Shown here piece by piece: positions 20,888 through 31,033 of a DNA stretch of 64,000 bases (positions are counted from its first letter, which is position 1; each line of letters starts with the position of its first letter). The position numbers and the translations under genes were made by a program. This DNA is from Pseudoips prasinana (Eukaryota > Arthropoda > Insecta > Lepidoptera > Nolidae), in the NCBI GenBank assembly GCA_951640165.1, contig OX621249.1, positions 5,321,001-5,385,000 on the forward strand, written 5' to 3'. The notes below the pieces were generated by a model, which saw only the letters and a list, made by a program, of their open reading frames with translations, was not told the origin of the DNA and searched no databases.

Positions 20888-23800
20888 ATGGCAAACTGTG
20901 TGGCATGCGGTAAGACAGTCAAATACCCTAATTATATTGAATGCATTAAGTGTAAAGGAACATATGACTTGCAATGCGTTAGTATAAAAAAAGAGAACTT
21001 GACTTCTAATTATAAACAAGCGTGGCTTTGCCCACAATGTGTATGCGCAATGCCGAAAAAGGGAAATAACAACACTCCCATACGAAATTCAGCTTCAATC
21101 ATTGACGAACCCCTCAGCGACAATGTCAACACCACTCGTGGCTCTCGGATTAAGTCTACTATATGTTCAGAGACCTCTCTTGGTGATTTACTCACTGAAA
21201 TTCTAGAGCTCAAAAACGAAATTAAACAATTACGTGAGCAAAATAGTGATTTAAGTTCGTTAAGGGACAATGTAAAAGAACTAAAAACCCAACTCTCCGC
21301 CCTCAACCCAGCTTTCCAGCGTCTATCAGAGCTTCATAATATACTAACAGAAAAAGATAAAGAAATAAGCAGCTTAAAGTTATCTTTGTCACTTTATCAA
21401 ACTACTGTCAACCGACTGGAATCTAACGCACTTAAAAATGAAATAGAGGTCTGTGGAATGCCTGAAGAAAGTAACGAAAATCTTACGCATATCGCGATGA
21501 CACTGTCAAGTAAATTAAATCTGGAACTAAAAGAAACAGATATTGATGATATAACCCGGGCCGGTCCGAAACACAAGTCCCTCGAACCTCAGGCTAAGGC
21601 TAGACACCGCCCTATAGTAATTAAGCTTGTCAGAAAATCCAAACAGAAAATCAAAAAAGCTCTTTATGACATAGTCAATAAACTGAATGTAAATAAATGT
21701 ATCCTCCTTACCGGAGATCTTAATATTAATATTATTTGCTCCGACGCCGTTGAAACTGCGTCATATCTCTGCTGCATGGCAGAGATGGGACTAAAGCCAG
21801 CCGTTGACAAACCAACCCGAAACGATGCCTGCCTAGATCATGTTTTTTACAAAGGAGATGTGGACGTTGAGACCATCGTTTGTACATCATCTGTAACCGA
21901 CCATGACTTAGTCATAACCGGTATAACGAGTCAAGTACAACGCCCAACTGTCCCATCCCGATATAAGTTACGCATGAACTACGACTCTATCGCGCAAGAG
22001 CTCTGTAACGTAGATTGGACACACCTAAATTCTTTAAAAAATGTAGCCGAACAGTCACACATTTTTACTAACTTAATAACTAATATAATTGATGCTAATT
22101 CGAAGCCTATTTTACTTAGCCGTTCTAAAGCTATCCTAAAGCCATGGATGACCCTAGGCTTACTAAGATGTTCGCGTGTACGCGATAAATTACACTTAGA
22201 GGCCAGAAAGAGACATAAAAGTGACATTAAAACCATAGTATATGCAAGATATCGTAATTATTATATAACTCTGTTACGTAAAATAAAAAATGAATATGAC
22301 AGAAATATGTTAGTAACATTCAAAAAGCAACCACGTAAACTTTGGCAAACGGTAAATAGAATTTCCAACAGAAAAACCAAAACCAATTTCCCCGCGTCGG
22401 ATCTATTGGCTTTGAACGAGTGTCCACAGAACGCTGTCAATTCATGTAATGAGTTTTTTGCATCTGTTGGTCAAAATTATGCCAGCAAAATACTACATAA
22501 TCTAAACACAACGCAAAAGTCACTAGCACAACAAATTGATAACTCAAAATCACCTCTAAACTCCTTCTTTTTTGAGCCCACCGACTGCAAGGAGGTTGAA
22601 GATATTATATCCGGATTAAAAGACAACAGTGCACCGGGTATAGATAGCATTTCTAATCTACTTCTCAAAAAGATAAGTAAATACGTGGTACGACCTCTAG
22701 TAACAATAATAAATCAAAGCTTATCAACTGGCATTGTCCCACCAGAGTGGAAAACTGCGGTAATAACACCGATACATAAAGGAGGTGATTCTACCTTACC
22801 AAACAACTTTCGTCCTATATCTTTGCTGTCTGCTTTCTCGAAGATCCTCGAAAAAGTGGTCAACCGAAGGCTTGTCAAGTACCTGGAGGAAAATCATATC
22901 CTATCTGACGTACAGTTCGGTTTCCGGAAAAATAAATCAACGGAAGACGCCGCAAATCTCTTAACAAACGAAATTGTTTCGCACCTCGACAATGGTCGTT
23001 CATGTATTGGTGTCTTTCTCGATTTGGAAAAGGCATTTGACACCGTCGCAATTCCTATTCTCTTGCAGAGACTAGAAAGCATAGGTATTAGGGGAGTTGT
23101 ACTAGACTGGTTCCGGAGCTATCTTACGGAGAGAAAGCAATGTGTCAAAGTCGATTCCTGGCTCAGCACCTCTCAAGAAACATCGTTTGGCGTGCCGCAG
23201 GGCAGCGTCTTGGGCCCGACGTTATTCCTGCTCTACATTAATGAGCTTTCATTACTACCACTTCAGAATGCGAAACTCATCTGTTATGCTGACGACACTG
23301 CAGTGATATTTCATGATTCTTCATGGAGCAGATGTAGTGCTAATGCTACTCGAAGCATGGGCATAATAGCTAAATGGCTCAGTGACAACCTGCTGACACT
23401 CAACGCAAGTAAAACTAAATTCATATGTTTTCATAAAACCAGTGCTTCATCACCATCTTGCAGTCCAGTTATACAAATTCACACCTGTGGCAACGTGGAC
23501 AACACTTGTGGTTGTAATATGGTTCATAGAACGAAGTCGATAAAATATCTCGGCATTATACTTGATGAGAAACTTACCTTCCGAGATCATATCGTTGCAG
23601 TGTCTGCGAGAGCCAGGAAGCTCATATACGTCATAAGAGGGCTGAGAGATGTAGCAGGTAAAGATTTACTGAAATCAATCTACATCTCACTCTGTCAGTC
23701 GATCCTCACTTACTGCATTAACGTATGGGGAGGTGCTTACACCTCTCATCTGATAACTCTGGAAAGAGCACAGAGATCTATTCTAAAGGTTATGCTTAAG

Positions 23801-24148
23801 AAACCAATTAGATTCCCCACATCTGACCTATATAAACAAGCCGATGTCCTGAGCATCCGTAAGATATATATTCTGAATGCAATTATGTGCACACACAGCA
23901 CTACAATAACTTCAACAGATTACCAAAATATGCTCAAACTCAGAGTTTTTAAAGTAACTGCATTCAAAACTAAGACTTCGTTTGCGAAACGATTTCAAAA
24001 GCACATGTTCTATTACCTATACAATAAACTTGTTGCTAAATGTGACATAAAATTAAGTACACTGCGAGAAGCTCAAATAAAGGTAAAAAACTACATCGCA
24101 AACCTAAACTATAATGAGACTGAGCACCTCCTTAGAACATTAATTTAA
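20888..24148 (+). CDS. Fused ORF1-ORF2 non-LTR retrotransposon protein (PHD + coiled coil + FP-like RRM + partial endonuclease + reverse transcriptase)
   Basis: One open frame of 1086 codons. Residues 4-51 form a PHD-like zinc finger (C4-x2-C7, C19-x2-C22, C30, C48-x2-C51; D27 is where PHD fingers usually carry His). Residues about 95-180 are a leucine/glutamate-rich coiled coil. Residues about 185-257 resemble the RNA-binding ORF1 domain shared with baculovirus FP proteins (VCGMPEESNEN, then RPIVIKL). At about residue 258 this runs into the C-terminal part of an APE-type endonuclease: TGDLNIN at 275-281 and TDHDLV at 337-342 are present, but the N-terminal half with its catalytic Asn/Glu is absent. 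The reverse transcriptase follows complete: PGIDS 583, WKTAVITPIHKGGD 621, FRPISLLS 641, motif A FLDLEKAFDT 710-719, motif B GVPQGSVLGP 768-777, motif C CYADD 799-803, KYLGIILD 886, and a C-terminal WGGA 947. CR1/Jockey-type LINEs normally carry two ORFs, so this is best read as an in-frame deletion fusion. The ATG follows a GC-rich leader and the PHD finger starts at residue 4, which supports this start. Capacity for self-mobilisation is doubtful without an intact endonuclease. Confidence 0.93.
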   Translation: MANCVACGKTVKYPNYIECIKCKGTYDLQCVSIKKENLTSNYKQAWLCPQCVCAMPKKGNNNTPIRNSASIIDEPLSDNVNTTRGSRIKSTICSETSLGDLLTEILELKNEIKQLREQNSDLSSLRDNVKELKTQLSALNPAFQRLSELHNILTEKDKEISSLKLSLSLYQTTVNRLESNALKNEIEVCGMPEESNENLTHIAMTLSSKLNLELKETDIDDITRAGPKHKSLEPQAKARHRPIVIKLVRKSKQKIKKALYDIVNKLNVNKCILLTGDLNINIICSDAVETASYLCCMAEMGLKPAVDKPTRNDACLDHVFYKGDVDVETIVCTSSVTDHDLVITGITSQVQRPTVPSRYKLRMNYDSIAQELCNVDWTHLNSLKNVAEQSHIFTNLITNIIDANSKPILLSRSKAILKPWMTLGLLRCSRVRDKLHLEARKRHKSDIKTIVYARYRNYYITLLRKIKNEYDRNMLVTFKKQPRKLWQTVNRISNRKTKTNFPASDLLALNECPQNAVNSCNEFFASVGQNYASKILHNLNTTQKSLAQQIDNSKSPLNSFFFEPTDCKEVEDIISGLKDNSAPGIDSISNLLLKKISKYVVRPLVTIINQSLSTGIVPPEWKTAVITPIHKGGDSTLPNNFRPISLLSAFSKILEKVVNRRLVKYLEENHILSDVQFGFRKNKSTEDAANLLTNEIVSHLDNGRSCIGVFLDLEKAFDTVAIPILLQRLESIGIRGVVLDWFRSYLTERKQCVKVDSWLSTSQETSFGVPQGSVLGPTLFLLYINELSLLPLQNAKLICYADDTAVIFHDSSWSRCSANATRSMGIIAKWLSDNLLTLNASKTKFICFHKTSASSPSCSPVIQIHTCGNVDNTCGCNMVHRTKSIKYLGIILDEKLTFRDHIVAVSARARKLIYVIRGLRDVAGKDLLKSIYISLCQSILTYCINVWGGAYTSHLITLERAQRSILKVMLKKPIRFPTSDLYKQADVLSIRKIYILNAIMCTHSTTITSTDYQNMLKLRVFKVTAFKTKTSFAKRFQKHMFYYLYNKLVAKCDIKLSTLREAQIKVKNYIANLNYNETEHLLRTLI

Positions 24149-24495
24149 CACCCTTTCCGTCAGTCTATTCGACCATGGCATAATATTCACACATACTTCA
24201 ACACACACATACAGTAACATATCCTCACACTTCGGTTATTTCTAAATGAATTTATTTAAGTTATTATTTAATCCATTGTACCTACCTATTTAGTTGAATT
24301 TAATTACTATTGTTATAAATAAAATTTGATGTCTTTTCCATTTAATTAAAGTCCTAGCTTGTAATCGTATCGAATCACATCGATAGCCTCGATACAGGCA
24401 TTGCCTAGTGAGACTATCACTGTATAAACTACTTGTAAAAACTGGACTGCTAATAAATTATATTTTATTTTATTTTATTTTTTATTTTATGTGGC
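24149..24495 (+). other. 3' UTR and ATTTT-repeat tail of the fused LINE
   Basis: Non-coding sequence after the stop codon, with AATAAA near 24317 and a terminal run of (A)TTTT repeats at about 24460-24495. A short A/T repeat tail is expected for CR1-like LINEs copied by target-primed reverse transcription. The sequence beyond the tail (GTGGCCACG) looks unrelated. Confidence 0.6.
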
Positions 24496-24767
24496 CACGT
24501 TCTGGGCTACAATCATTTCAATTTAAGGAACTTATTATCTCAAACGCTAGAATACTTGAAGTCTTTTCTATTTCGAGTAACAATATAATAATAAATATTT
24601 TGGAACAATGAACACACTGCCATCTGATCCAAAAGCAGGCAAAGTCGTACAGGCTACCAGACAACTGATAAATTTATTTATTTATTATAGACACACCAAC
24701 AGTATACATACACCACAATTAAATCTTAGCTCTCTATATAATTCAGTTCTTATATGTACACCTATTA

Positions 24768-25038
24768 GGCTGAGTTCAGAGTCGCGCCGGCGAGCGGCGC
24801 CGTCCAAACGCGCGCGCTTACAATTACACTAGATAGTAGTTGCGTTTCATAGTCACGCAGTTCAAACGCGCCGCCGCCGGTGACACGCGCGCCGTCGGCC
24901 AGCGCTGCCCGAGCTCCTCTACTGGCAGCTAGCGTTTCAGAGTGTCGCGTCTCGCACGCGCCGTTGCGTACACTTAAAATGGCTGTTGAGACGGGCTGGC
25001 CTCCGGCGCGTGCCGCGCGCGTCACTTTGAAATCAGCC
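24768..25038. mobile_element. GC-rich Harbinger-like MITE, 271 bp
   Basis: Inverted ends GGCTGAGTTCA and TGAAATCAGCC, flanked by TTA at 24765-24767 and 25039-25041. A 3-bp TTA/TAA duplication is the PIF/Harbinger signature. The interior is dense in CpG (GCGCGCGC, CGCCGCCGCCGG), with several ORFs on both strands that are artefacts of the high GC content. Confidence 0.8.
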
Positions 25039-25220
25039 TTAAAGGCAGGCACAACACACACTAAACATAGACAACGTTGACATACAATACAAGTTATTTT
25101 AAATTAAAAACAAACAAAAATACTATAACTAACACACTAAAAAAGTTCTTATTGGACTAAGAATAATATAATAATAATATAAAAATATACTTATATAGGT
25201 ATATTTCCAAATACTTACAT

Positions 25221-25392
25221 CCTCATCATCATCATAACAGTCTAAAGACAAAGGCCTCCCCCAAAGATCTCCACAATTGCCGGTCTTGCGCTATCCACAT
25301 CCAGCGACTTCCAGCGATCCTCACAAGAGCGTCGGTCCATCTATTAGGGGGCCTGCCCACGCTGCGACTTCTGGTATGTGGTCGCCAAACAC
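25221..25392 (-). mobile_element. RTE LINE 3' fragment
   Basis: CATCATCATCAT tail complement at 25225, then GGCCTCCCCCAAAGATCTCC, CACAATTGCCGGTCTTGCGC, GGTCCATCTATTAGGGGGCC. It encodes in reverse the DRQLWRSLG-type C-terminus, here broken. Confidence 0.75.
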
Positions 25393-25649
25393 ATACATAT
25401 TTTAGATAAAATTTTAAAGTATTTTATTCATGGTGGCACCCGTCGAAACCCGCTTTTGTTAATCCTTAGTTTGTAGAGGATCATTTTATTTGTTTCCTTT
25501 CAGTCTTATAATTATCTCATTTCTATGCATGATATTGACTTAGCTAACATGCTGGTTCGTTCTGGCCTTGAGTAAATATGTACATTTGGATATATCGAAG
25601 CTCATATCATAAAACGAGCATGGATATACCGTCTAACGACGATTACTGA

Positions 25650-25925
25650 CTTACATTTTGACAATATGTAGTAAAAATATTAGACTTAAACTAGATAATT
25701 AAACATAATCTCTTGACAATAACTTGATACGAGCTAGCTAAATATCAATGCTATAATAAAATAAATTTTATAAATGTTTTCATACAATGTGTACCTAAAT
25801 ATCTATGTTACTAGAAATAATAATGTATACAACTATATTACTACAAACATGTTCTGACTATTTACAAGCGCTTTTTTAAAGTCTACGTGAACAAAAACCT
25901 TTTTTATGTTTATTTTATTTATTTA
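25650..25925 (+). mobile_element. M-family LINE 3' end
   Basis: Nearly identical to 49365-49632 across ~260 bp (GACAATATGTAGTAAAAATA start, AAGTCTACGTGAACAAAAAC end) and finishing in a TTTATTTA tail. No coding part attached. Confidence 0.75.
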
Positions 25926-26079
25926 AAAAATATATAATAATTATAACACAATTTGTCTAATTGATGTGACTATCCCTAATACTCACAACACCTGGACAAC
26001 AATTTCGGAAATACTTGCAAAATACCAGAACCTTGCGATAGAACTTAAAACTAAGTGGAGAGCAAATACTATTCTCATG

Positions 26080-26310
26080 GTGTCTGTACTTTCCTCCGCT
26101 GCGACGGCCGTTGGGGCAGAAAGGTACTCGAGTGGCGACCACGAACCGGAAGACGCAGCGTGGGCAGGCCCTCTACAAGATGGACCGATGATCTTGTGGC
26201 GGACGCTGGAAATCGCTGGATGCGGATAGCGCAATTGTGGAGATCTTTGGGGGAGGACTTTCTCCAGCAGTGGTCGTCTTTCAGTTGATATGACAATGAT
26301 AATTAATCGT
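26080..26310 (+). pseudogene. RTE LINE C-terminal fragment
   Basis: The frame 26055-26288 encodes GRWGRKVLEWRPRTGRRSVG, then RPSTRWTDDLV, then NRWMRIAQLWRSLGEDFLQQ and a terminal WSSFS. This is the conserved C-terminus of lepidopteran RTE-clade ORFs, followed by a GACAATGATAAT tail. The RT core is absent through 5' truncation. QDR is missing between MRIA and QLW relative to the copies at 29.2 and 60.6 kb. Confidence 0.85.
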
Positions 26311-26629
26311 TTTCCTCATTTTACTCCACTTTTAGACTAGACCAATGTCTTTTTGCTGTTACGTTTTTGTAACAATAAAAAGACTAACGCTTAATCAATA
26401 AAAATAGCAATCTAAAATTGCCAAAAACAAACGTCTAGTAAATATGATTGCTTTGAAAAAAAAAAGGTTAAAACGCGTAAAGCATTACCTATTTTTGTTG
26501 TTGTACAATTACTGAAGTTGGTTCTGTTTGAGGGAGTAAATAGGAGCTAGGCCTTATATATTATATAAATTCTGCAACTTAAATAAAAAATTACACGAGT
26601 ATATAGTTGCACTATGATTTTCTCTGAAA

Positions 26630-26965
26630 TAATTATTCAGCACTTGGATATAAACATACACTTGTACGTGTCAAGCTCACAATGCAGTACATAAATATAG
26701 TTGAATACAGTATTAAAGTTACAAAAAAATTCACACTTATAACATATATTTTATTAAATCCTTAAATAAATAACAAGTAACTAAGCTATTATTTTAAAAT
26801 TTAGTACCATATTAAAATTATATAATTGAAGACAACGAGCAGTTGGCTAGCGCAGAAGGCTCTCAACCAGTAGCTTAATTTTACAGAAATCTTCAAAGTG
26901 AATTGTATAAATTTAAGTGCGGGTGGGAATCGAACCCACGACCCCGGGATATTAGGCCGCATGTG
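26630..26965 (-). mobile_element. Q-family repeat
   Basis: Reverse match to 36060-36421: CAGCACTTGGATATAAACAT.. GTCAAGCTCACAATGCAGTA.. GACAACGAGCAGTTGGCTAG. Ends in a tRNA-like string (GGGTGGGAATCGAACCCACG at 26923), suggesting a tRNA-headed SINE. Confidence 0.6.
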
Positions 26966-26994
26966 CATTATTAGCTTAACTTTAGCGACTAATA

Positions 26995-27726
26995 CTTACT
27001 TATGGTTTATATATGGGGAAACTATGGCGAAACTCTGAAAATATTAATCGAGTCTTCATTGCGCAAAAGCAATGTGTAAGAGCCATATGTTTGTAGACCT
27101 TTGTTTCAAAAACTTGTTATCATTCCCATGCCTATATTTATTTATTTATTTAATAGGCAGACCAACAGCTTGAAATACAAATATAAATGGCGTTACTAAG
27201 CGTCATAAAGCCAATGACAGGTCCTCGCTTAAGTTAATTTAAACATGAACATATACATTGTGAAATCATCAATACATAGATTTTATAAATATCTCAGAAA
27301 GAATTCTTTGCTAATCACCCGTCGTACTGCTTATGGAGTAGTATTAAAAATGTCAAAGTCATTAATTTGCATGTATTTGAAATATGTGTATTTTATTTTA
27401 TTTATTTTTATTTTTTAATATTTGGAAGACCAACAGCACTTAACAACATATTGAAAATAATTAAATATTAAATCGTAGGCCAATTATAGGTCTCCATGAG
27501 TAAAAATATATTCGTTAAATTGAATCGTAATTTATTTCAGTGTAAAAAGGATGTTTGTAACTTTAACACTAGGTATCCAGACAAACTCACTCTCTTAAGA
27601 ACCGAATTGTGTAGTCAGAACAGTTATGCCATGGCTGTGAGAATTTTTAACCAACTTCCTCAGAGTGTGCGAGAATTACCTATCAGAAAGTTTCAGATAC
27701 GGCTATTTAATTATTTAATTGAATAA
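26995..27726 (+). pseudogene. CR1/Jockey-like RT C-terminus, interrupted
   Basis: 26995-27150 encodes GLYMGKLWRNSENINRVFIA then QKQCVRAICL, a stop, and PLFQKLVIIPMPIFIY in shifted frame: the post-RT region of CR1/Jockey elements. After about 340 bp of unrelated AT-rich sequence, 27496-27726 continues with FVKLNRNLFQ.., YAMAVRIFNQLPQSVRELPI, ending YLIE. The element is dead through insertion, a stop and a frameshift. Confidence 0.75.
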
Positions 27727-28427
27727 TGCTTCTATTCCGTAGAGGGGTATCTAAAATTTAAAGACTGATATGTAAAGTTATAAATTTTTCGTATTATATT
27801 GATACCTAATATTTTATTTTAGATAATTTTAAATGAATATAATTGTTTATGTTTTTTTCGGTATAAGTAATAATGTATAATAAATAATAATGTAAATGTG
27901 TAAAAATAACAATAATATATATAATAAAGTGTGTCACATTTAGTTAGTTAGTAAGTACCTAGTTTGTAAATACAACATTTGTATGCCATGTACAATATGG
28001 CAAATGGGTGAAACTTAAATAATGTAAATAATAACACCAGTATTCACCACATTTCTACAAATAAAGATTTATGATTTTTTAATGATTTCATGATAAGATA
28101 CAGATAACTCCTAATGAATAAGCACAGTGAGCAGTATGCATAAGTCTCTTGTAAGGGAGTAATTCGCGTGGAAACTGCTTAAAGGTCGCATACATGAAAG
28201 CGTAGCTCGACGCTCTGCTCTCGCTCAACTGCTTCTATACAGCAAATCAGGATAATCTAACTGGTGAAAACTGAATTCCAATCTGTTCAGTCATTTTGTA
28301 GATCAGCGATAAGAAACAACTGTCCGTCTGTTTCTTTGTGATCACTTATCTGGTACGACTTTGTATATATCGTCTTCTGTATATCCCACAATTTGACGAG
28401 ACCGTTCCGAATATACACAAAGACAAC

Positions 28428-28615
28428 GCCTGCACTAGGGAATTTAATCCCTGTGTCGCGGGGTACTTTACAAACATATAATAGACGGACATAAATTAGA
28501 TTCAGACTCAGAACAACTATTTATGGGTCACACAAATAGTATTCCAGCGCGGGACTCGAACCCGCGACACGAAGCGGCGAGGCGACTGTCTTAGCCGCTG
28601 CGCCACACGTGCAGT
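28428..28615 (-). mobile_element. S1 SINE, full-length without poly-A
   Basis: All S1 modules from AGACAACGCCTGCACTAGGG to GCCACACGTGCAGT, with little divergence. The A tail has been lost or was not copied. Confidence 0.85.
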
Positions 28616-28706
28616 TGACACATTTATAATAATAATAAGTCATTTATTCTCTCTCACAAAGTAAGCAATTCGGTTTACAATTATAATGGTATCATACTAT
28701 ATAACA

Positions 28707-28885
28707 AACTTTGTGTGATGAGCACGAATATTTGTTTCTGAGTCATGGATGTATTCTATGTATATAAGTATTTATCTATCCATATAAGTATGTATATCGT
28801 CGCCTGGTACCCATAGTACAAGCTTTGCTTAGTTTGGGGCTAGGATGATCTGTGTGACATTGTCCCTAGATATTATTATATTATA
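28707..28885 (+). mobile_element. S2 SINE, 5'-truncated
   Basis: Starts inside the core (TTGTGTGATGAGCACGAATA) and runs through the tail to TAGATATTATTATATTATA. The tRNA head is missing, consistent with 5' truncation on insertion. Confidence 0.8.
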
Positions 28886-29029
28886 TAAAAACTTTGTGAG
28901 AGACTGATGCCCAAGGTAGGTTTGATACCTGTATTACAGGTCACCAGTGCCCTCCCGCGGCTATTACATGACTAGGTAATGTTGTTGGTAAACCTGAAAT
29001 GTGTGTAAAAATTAAAGTAAAAGTCAAAA

Positions 29030-29535
29030 ATCATTTATTCCGCAAAAAATTACATTTATGTGGAATCCCCTAAAAAACCCTACCGTGCAGTGCATGACGT
29101 CACAGTTACTGAGAATTACTGCCAGAAAATCAGCTGAAAGACGTCCACTGCTGGACAAGGGCCTTCCCCAAAAGACCTCCACAGTTGCCGGTCTTGCACT
29201 ATCCGCGTCCAGCGATTTCTAGCGACCCGCACAAGATCATCGGTCCATCTTGTAGGGGGCCTGCCCACGCTGCGTCTTCCGGTAGTAAATATAGTACGCC
29301 ATCGTTCGTTCGTGGTCGCCACTCGAGAACCTTTCTGCATAAGATATACTTAAGATTAATGACAACCATTTGTGTTCACTCAGAACAACTCAATCCCAAG
29401 CACTTTTGTTACTTAATTAATCAGAAATTTTGGCAACAATTTGGCTTTAATAATTCTTTTAAACTTATTCGTAGTAAATTCTCTAATATCATTGGGAAGT
29501 CTTTTTATAGAATCTTATACATTGTCTAAGTAAAA
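29030..29535 (-). mobile_element. N-family LINE 3' end split by an RTE fragment
   Basis: Left part 29030-29128 and right part 29339-29535 match the continuous copy at 14733-15005. The RTE piece lies between them at a site contiguous in the other copy (CTGCCAGAAAA.. to ..ATATACTTAAG). Confidence 0.75.
29129..29338 (-). pseudogene. RTE LINE C-terminal fragment inside the N repeat
   Basis: The reverse frame encodes TGRRSVGRPPTRWTDDLVRV, then ARNRWTRIVQDRQLWRSFGE; a frameshift then scrambles the final FVQQW. Upstream, VATTNERWRTIFTT replaces the usual GRWGRKVLEW order. Confidence 0.8.
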
Positions 29536-29574
29536 AACAGTAACTATATAAATAATAATAATAACCTGGCCTGT

Positions 29575-29800
29575 GTGAAAGGAATAGCCGGAAGGGGAAG
29601 ACCTCGTAGAACATTCTCTGACCAAATCGGAGACGTTCTCAAGAAAGGGCAGGTCAGAAGTACTCTAAACCGGCGAGCATGTATGAAGAATATAATGACA
29701 GTAATCGAGGCAAAAGACGTGTGCAAAGATCGTGACAGATGGAAATCCGTTGTCTCTGCCTACTCCTCTGGGAAACAGGCGCGAGGCAATGTATGTATGT
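29575..29800 (+). pseudogene. Non-LTR retrotransposon C-terminal tail fragment
   Basis: The first 75 codons of the frame at 29575 read [20 protein letters not shown], then [12 protein letters not shown].., then [20 protein letters not shown]. The GRGRPR..F.DQ and C/DRDxW patterns occur at the end of several LINE ORF2 proteins. TATG and TAA repeats follow directly (29790-29815), as at a LINE 3' end. The clade cannot be set from this piece. Confidence 0.6.
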
Positions 29801-30035
29801 ATGTAATAATAATAAATCAGAAACTTCCATTTTATTACTGTACCTGGGAATTCTGCAGGAAAAACCAGCAAACAACTTTTGACGCGAACATAGCGCATAG
29901 GAGCGGCGTGTCCGTTTTCTTTGTGCCAAGACAAATAGAGCGATTCTATTATGGCCAAGTAACTAAAGGTCGACGTACCGTCCGAAACAAGGAGACACTC
30001 ATGACCATTTTGGCGGTAACCCATCAGCTGACGCT

Positions 30036-30115
30036 CATTATTTAAACCATTTTGGTGGTCACCCATCTATAAGCTGACCGCGTGCCTAGGGGCTTTACCC
30101 CGCTGAACACTTACG
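30036..30115 (+). repeat. P-family fragment
   Basis: TTTTGGTGGTCACCCATCTA then TAAGCTGACCGCGTGCCTAG and CTTACGGA match the right end of the copy at 43452-43676. Confidence 0.5.
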
Positions 30116-30189
30116 GACTGCTGAAAGCCACATCATTTGAATTTGTAAAAGAGAAGTGATACGCACAGAATAAACACTAGAAATAAACA

Positions 30190-30392
30190 AATTGTGTGCC
30201 GAATCTCATCGTCTACAAAAGGTTCATTCTTTTGTCGGACTGAGTATCCGAATTTATAACAACATACCGATTAATCTTCAGGAACTGTCCTATGCTAAAT
30301 TTAAATCAGAGGTCAAGAATATTTTAATGAAAAAGGCCTATTACACTCTAAATGATTTTTTAAACGACAAAAACTTTTGGTCACTTGGTTGA
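30190..30392 (+). pseudogene. CR1/Jockey-like C-terminal fragment
   Basis: 66 codons: FVGLSIRIYNNIPINLQELS.. FKSEVKNILMKKAYYTLNDF LNDKNFW. They align with the end of the 48234-49015 pseudogene (RFYNKLP.., FKTHIKRILMARGYYTTKEY). It stops 33 bp before the Helitron array. Confidence 0.75.
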
Positions 30393-30573
30393 ATACGCAA
30401 CATCTTAATGTTACATTAAGGACATCTACTATATAAAAATAAGTCGGGTTTTCCTTCCTGACGCTATAACTCCAGAACGCACGAACCGATTTCCACGTTT
30501 TGCATTCGTTGGAAAGGTCTTGGGCTCCGTGAGGTTTGTAGCAAAGAAAATTTATAAAATTTAACGCGGGTAA

Positions 30574-30726
<153 letters not shown>

Positions 30727-30745
30727 TAAAATTTAACGCGGGTAA

Positions 30746-30898
<153 letters not shown>

Positions 30899-31033
30899 TA
30901 AAATTTAACGCGGGTAACACCGCGGGGCCCAGCTAGTCTTCTACTATATAAAAATAAGTCGGGTTTTCCTTCCTGACGCTATAACTCCAGAACGCACTAA
31001 CCGATTTCCACGGTTTTGCATTCGTTGGAAAGG

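Noticed and set aside
20888..24148. Baculovirus insertion, because of the FP-like domain
   Set aside because: The FP-like RRM is followed by an endonuclease and RT, which baculovirus FP proteins lack. Related domains are known from insect retrotransposon ORF1 proteins.
25983..26296. Reverse-strand ORFs over the RTE fragment
   Set aside because: Shadow frames of the plus-strand RTE C-terminus; only the plus frame shows the conserved WRPRTGRRSVG..LWRSLGE pattern.
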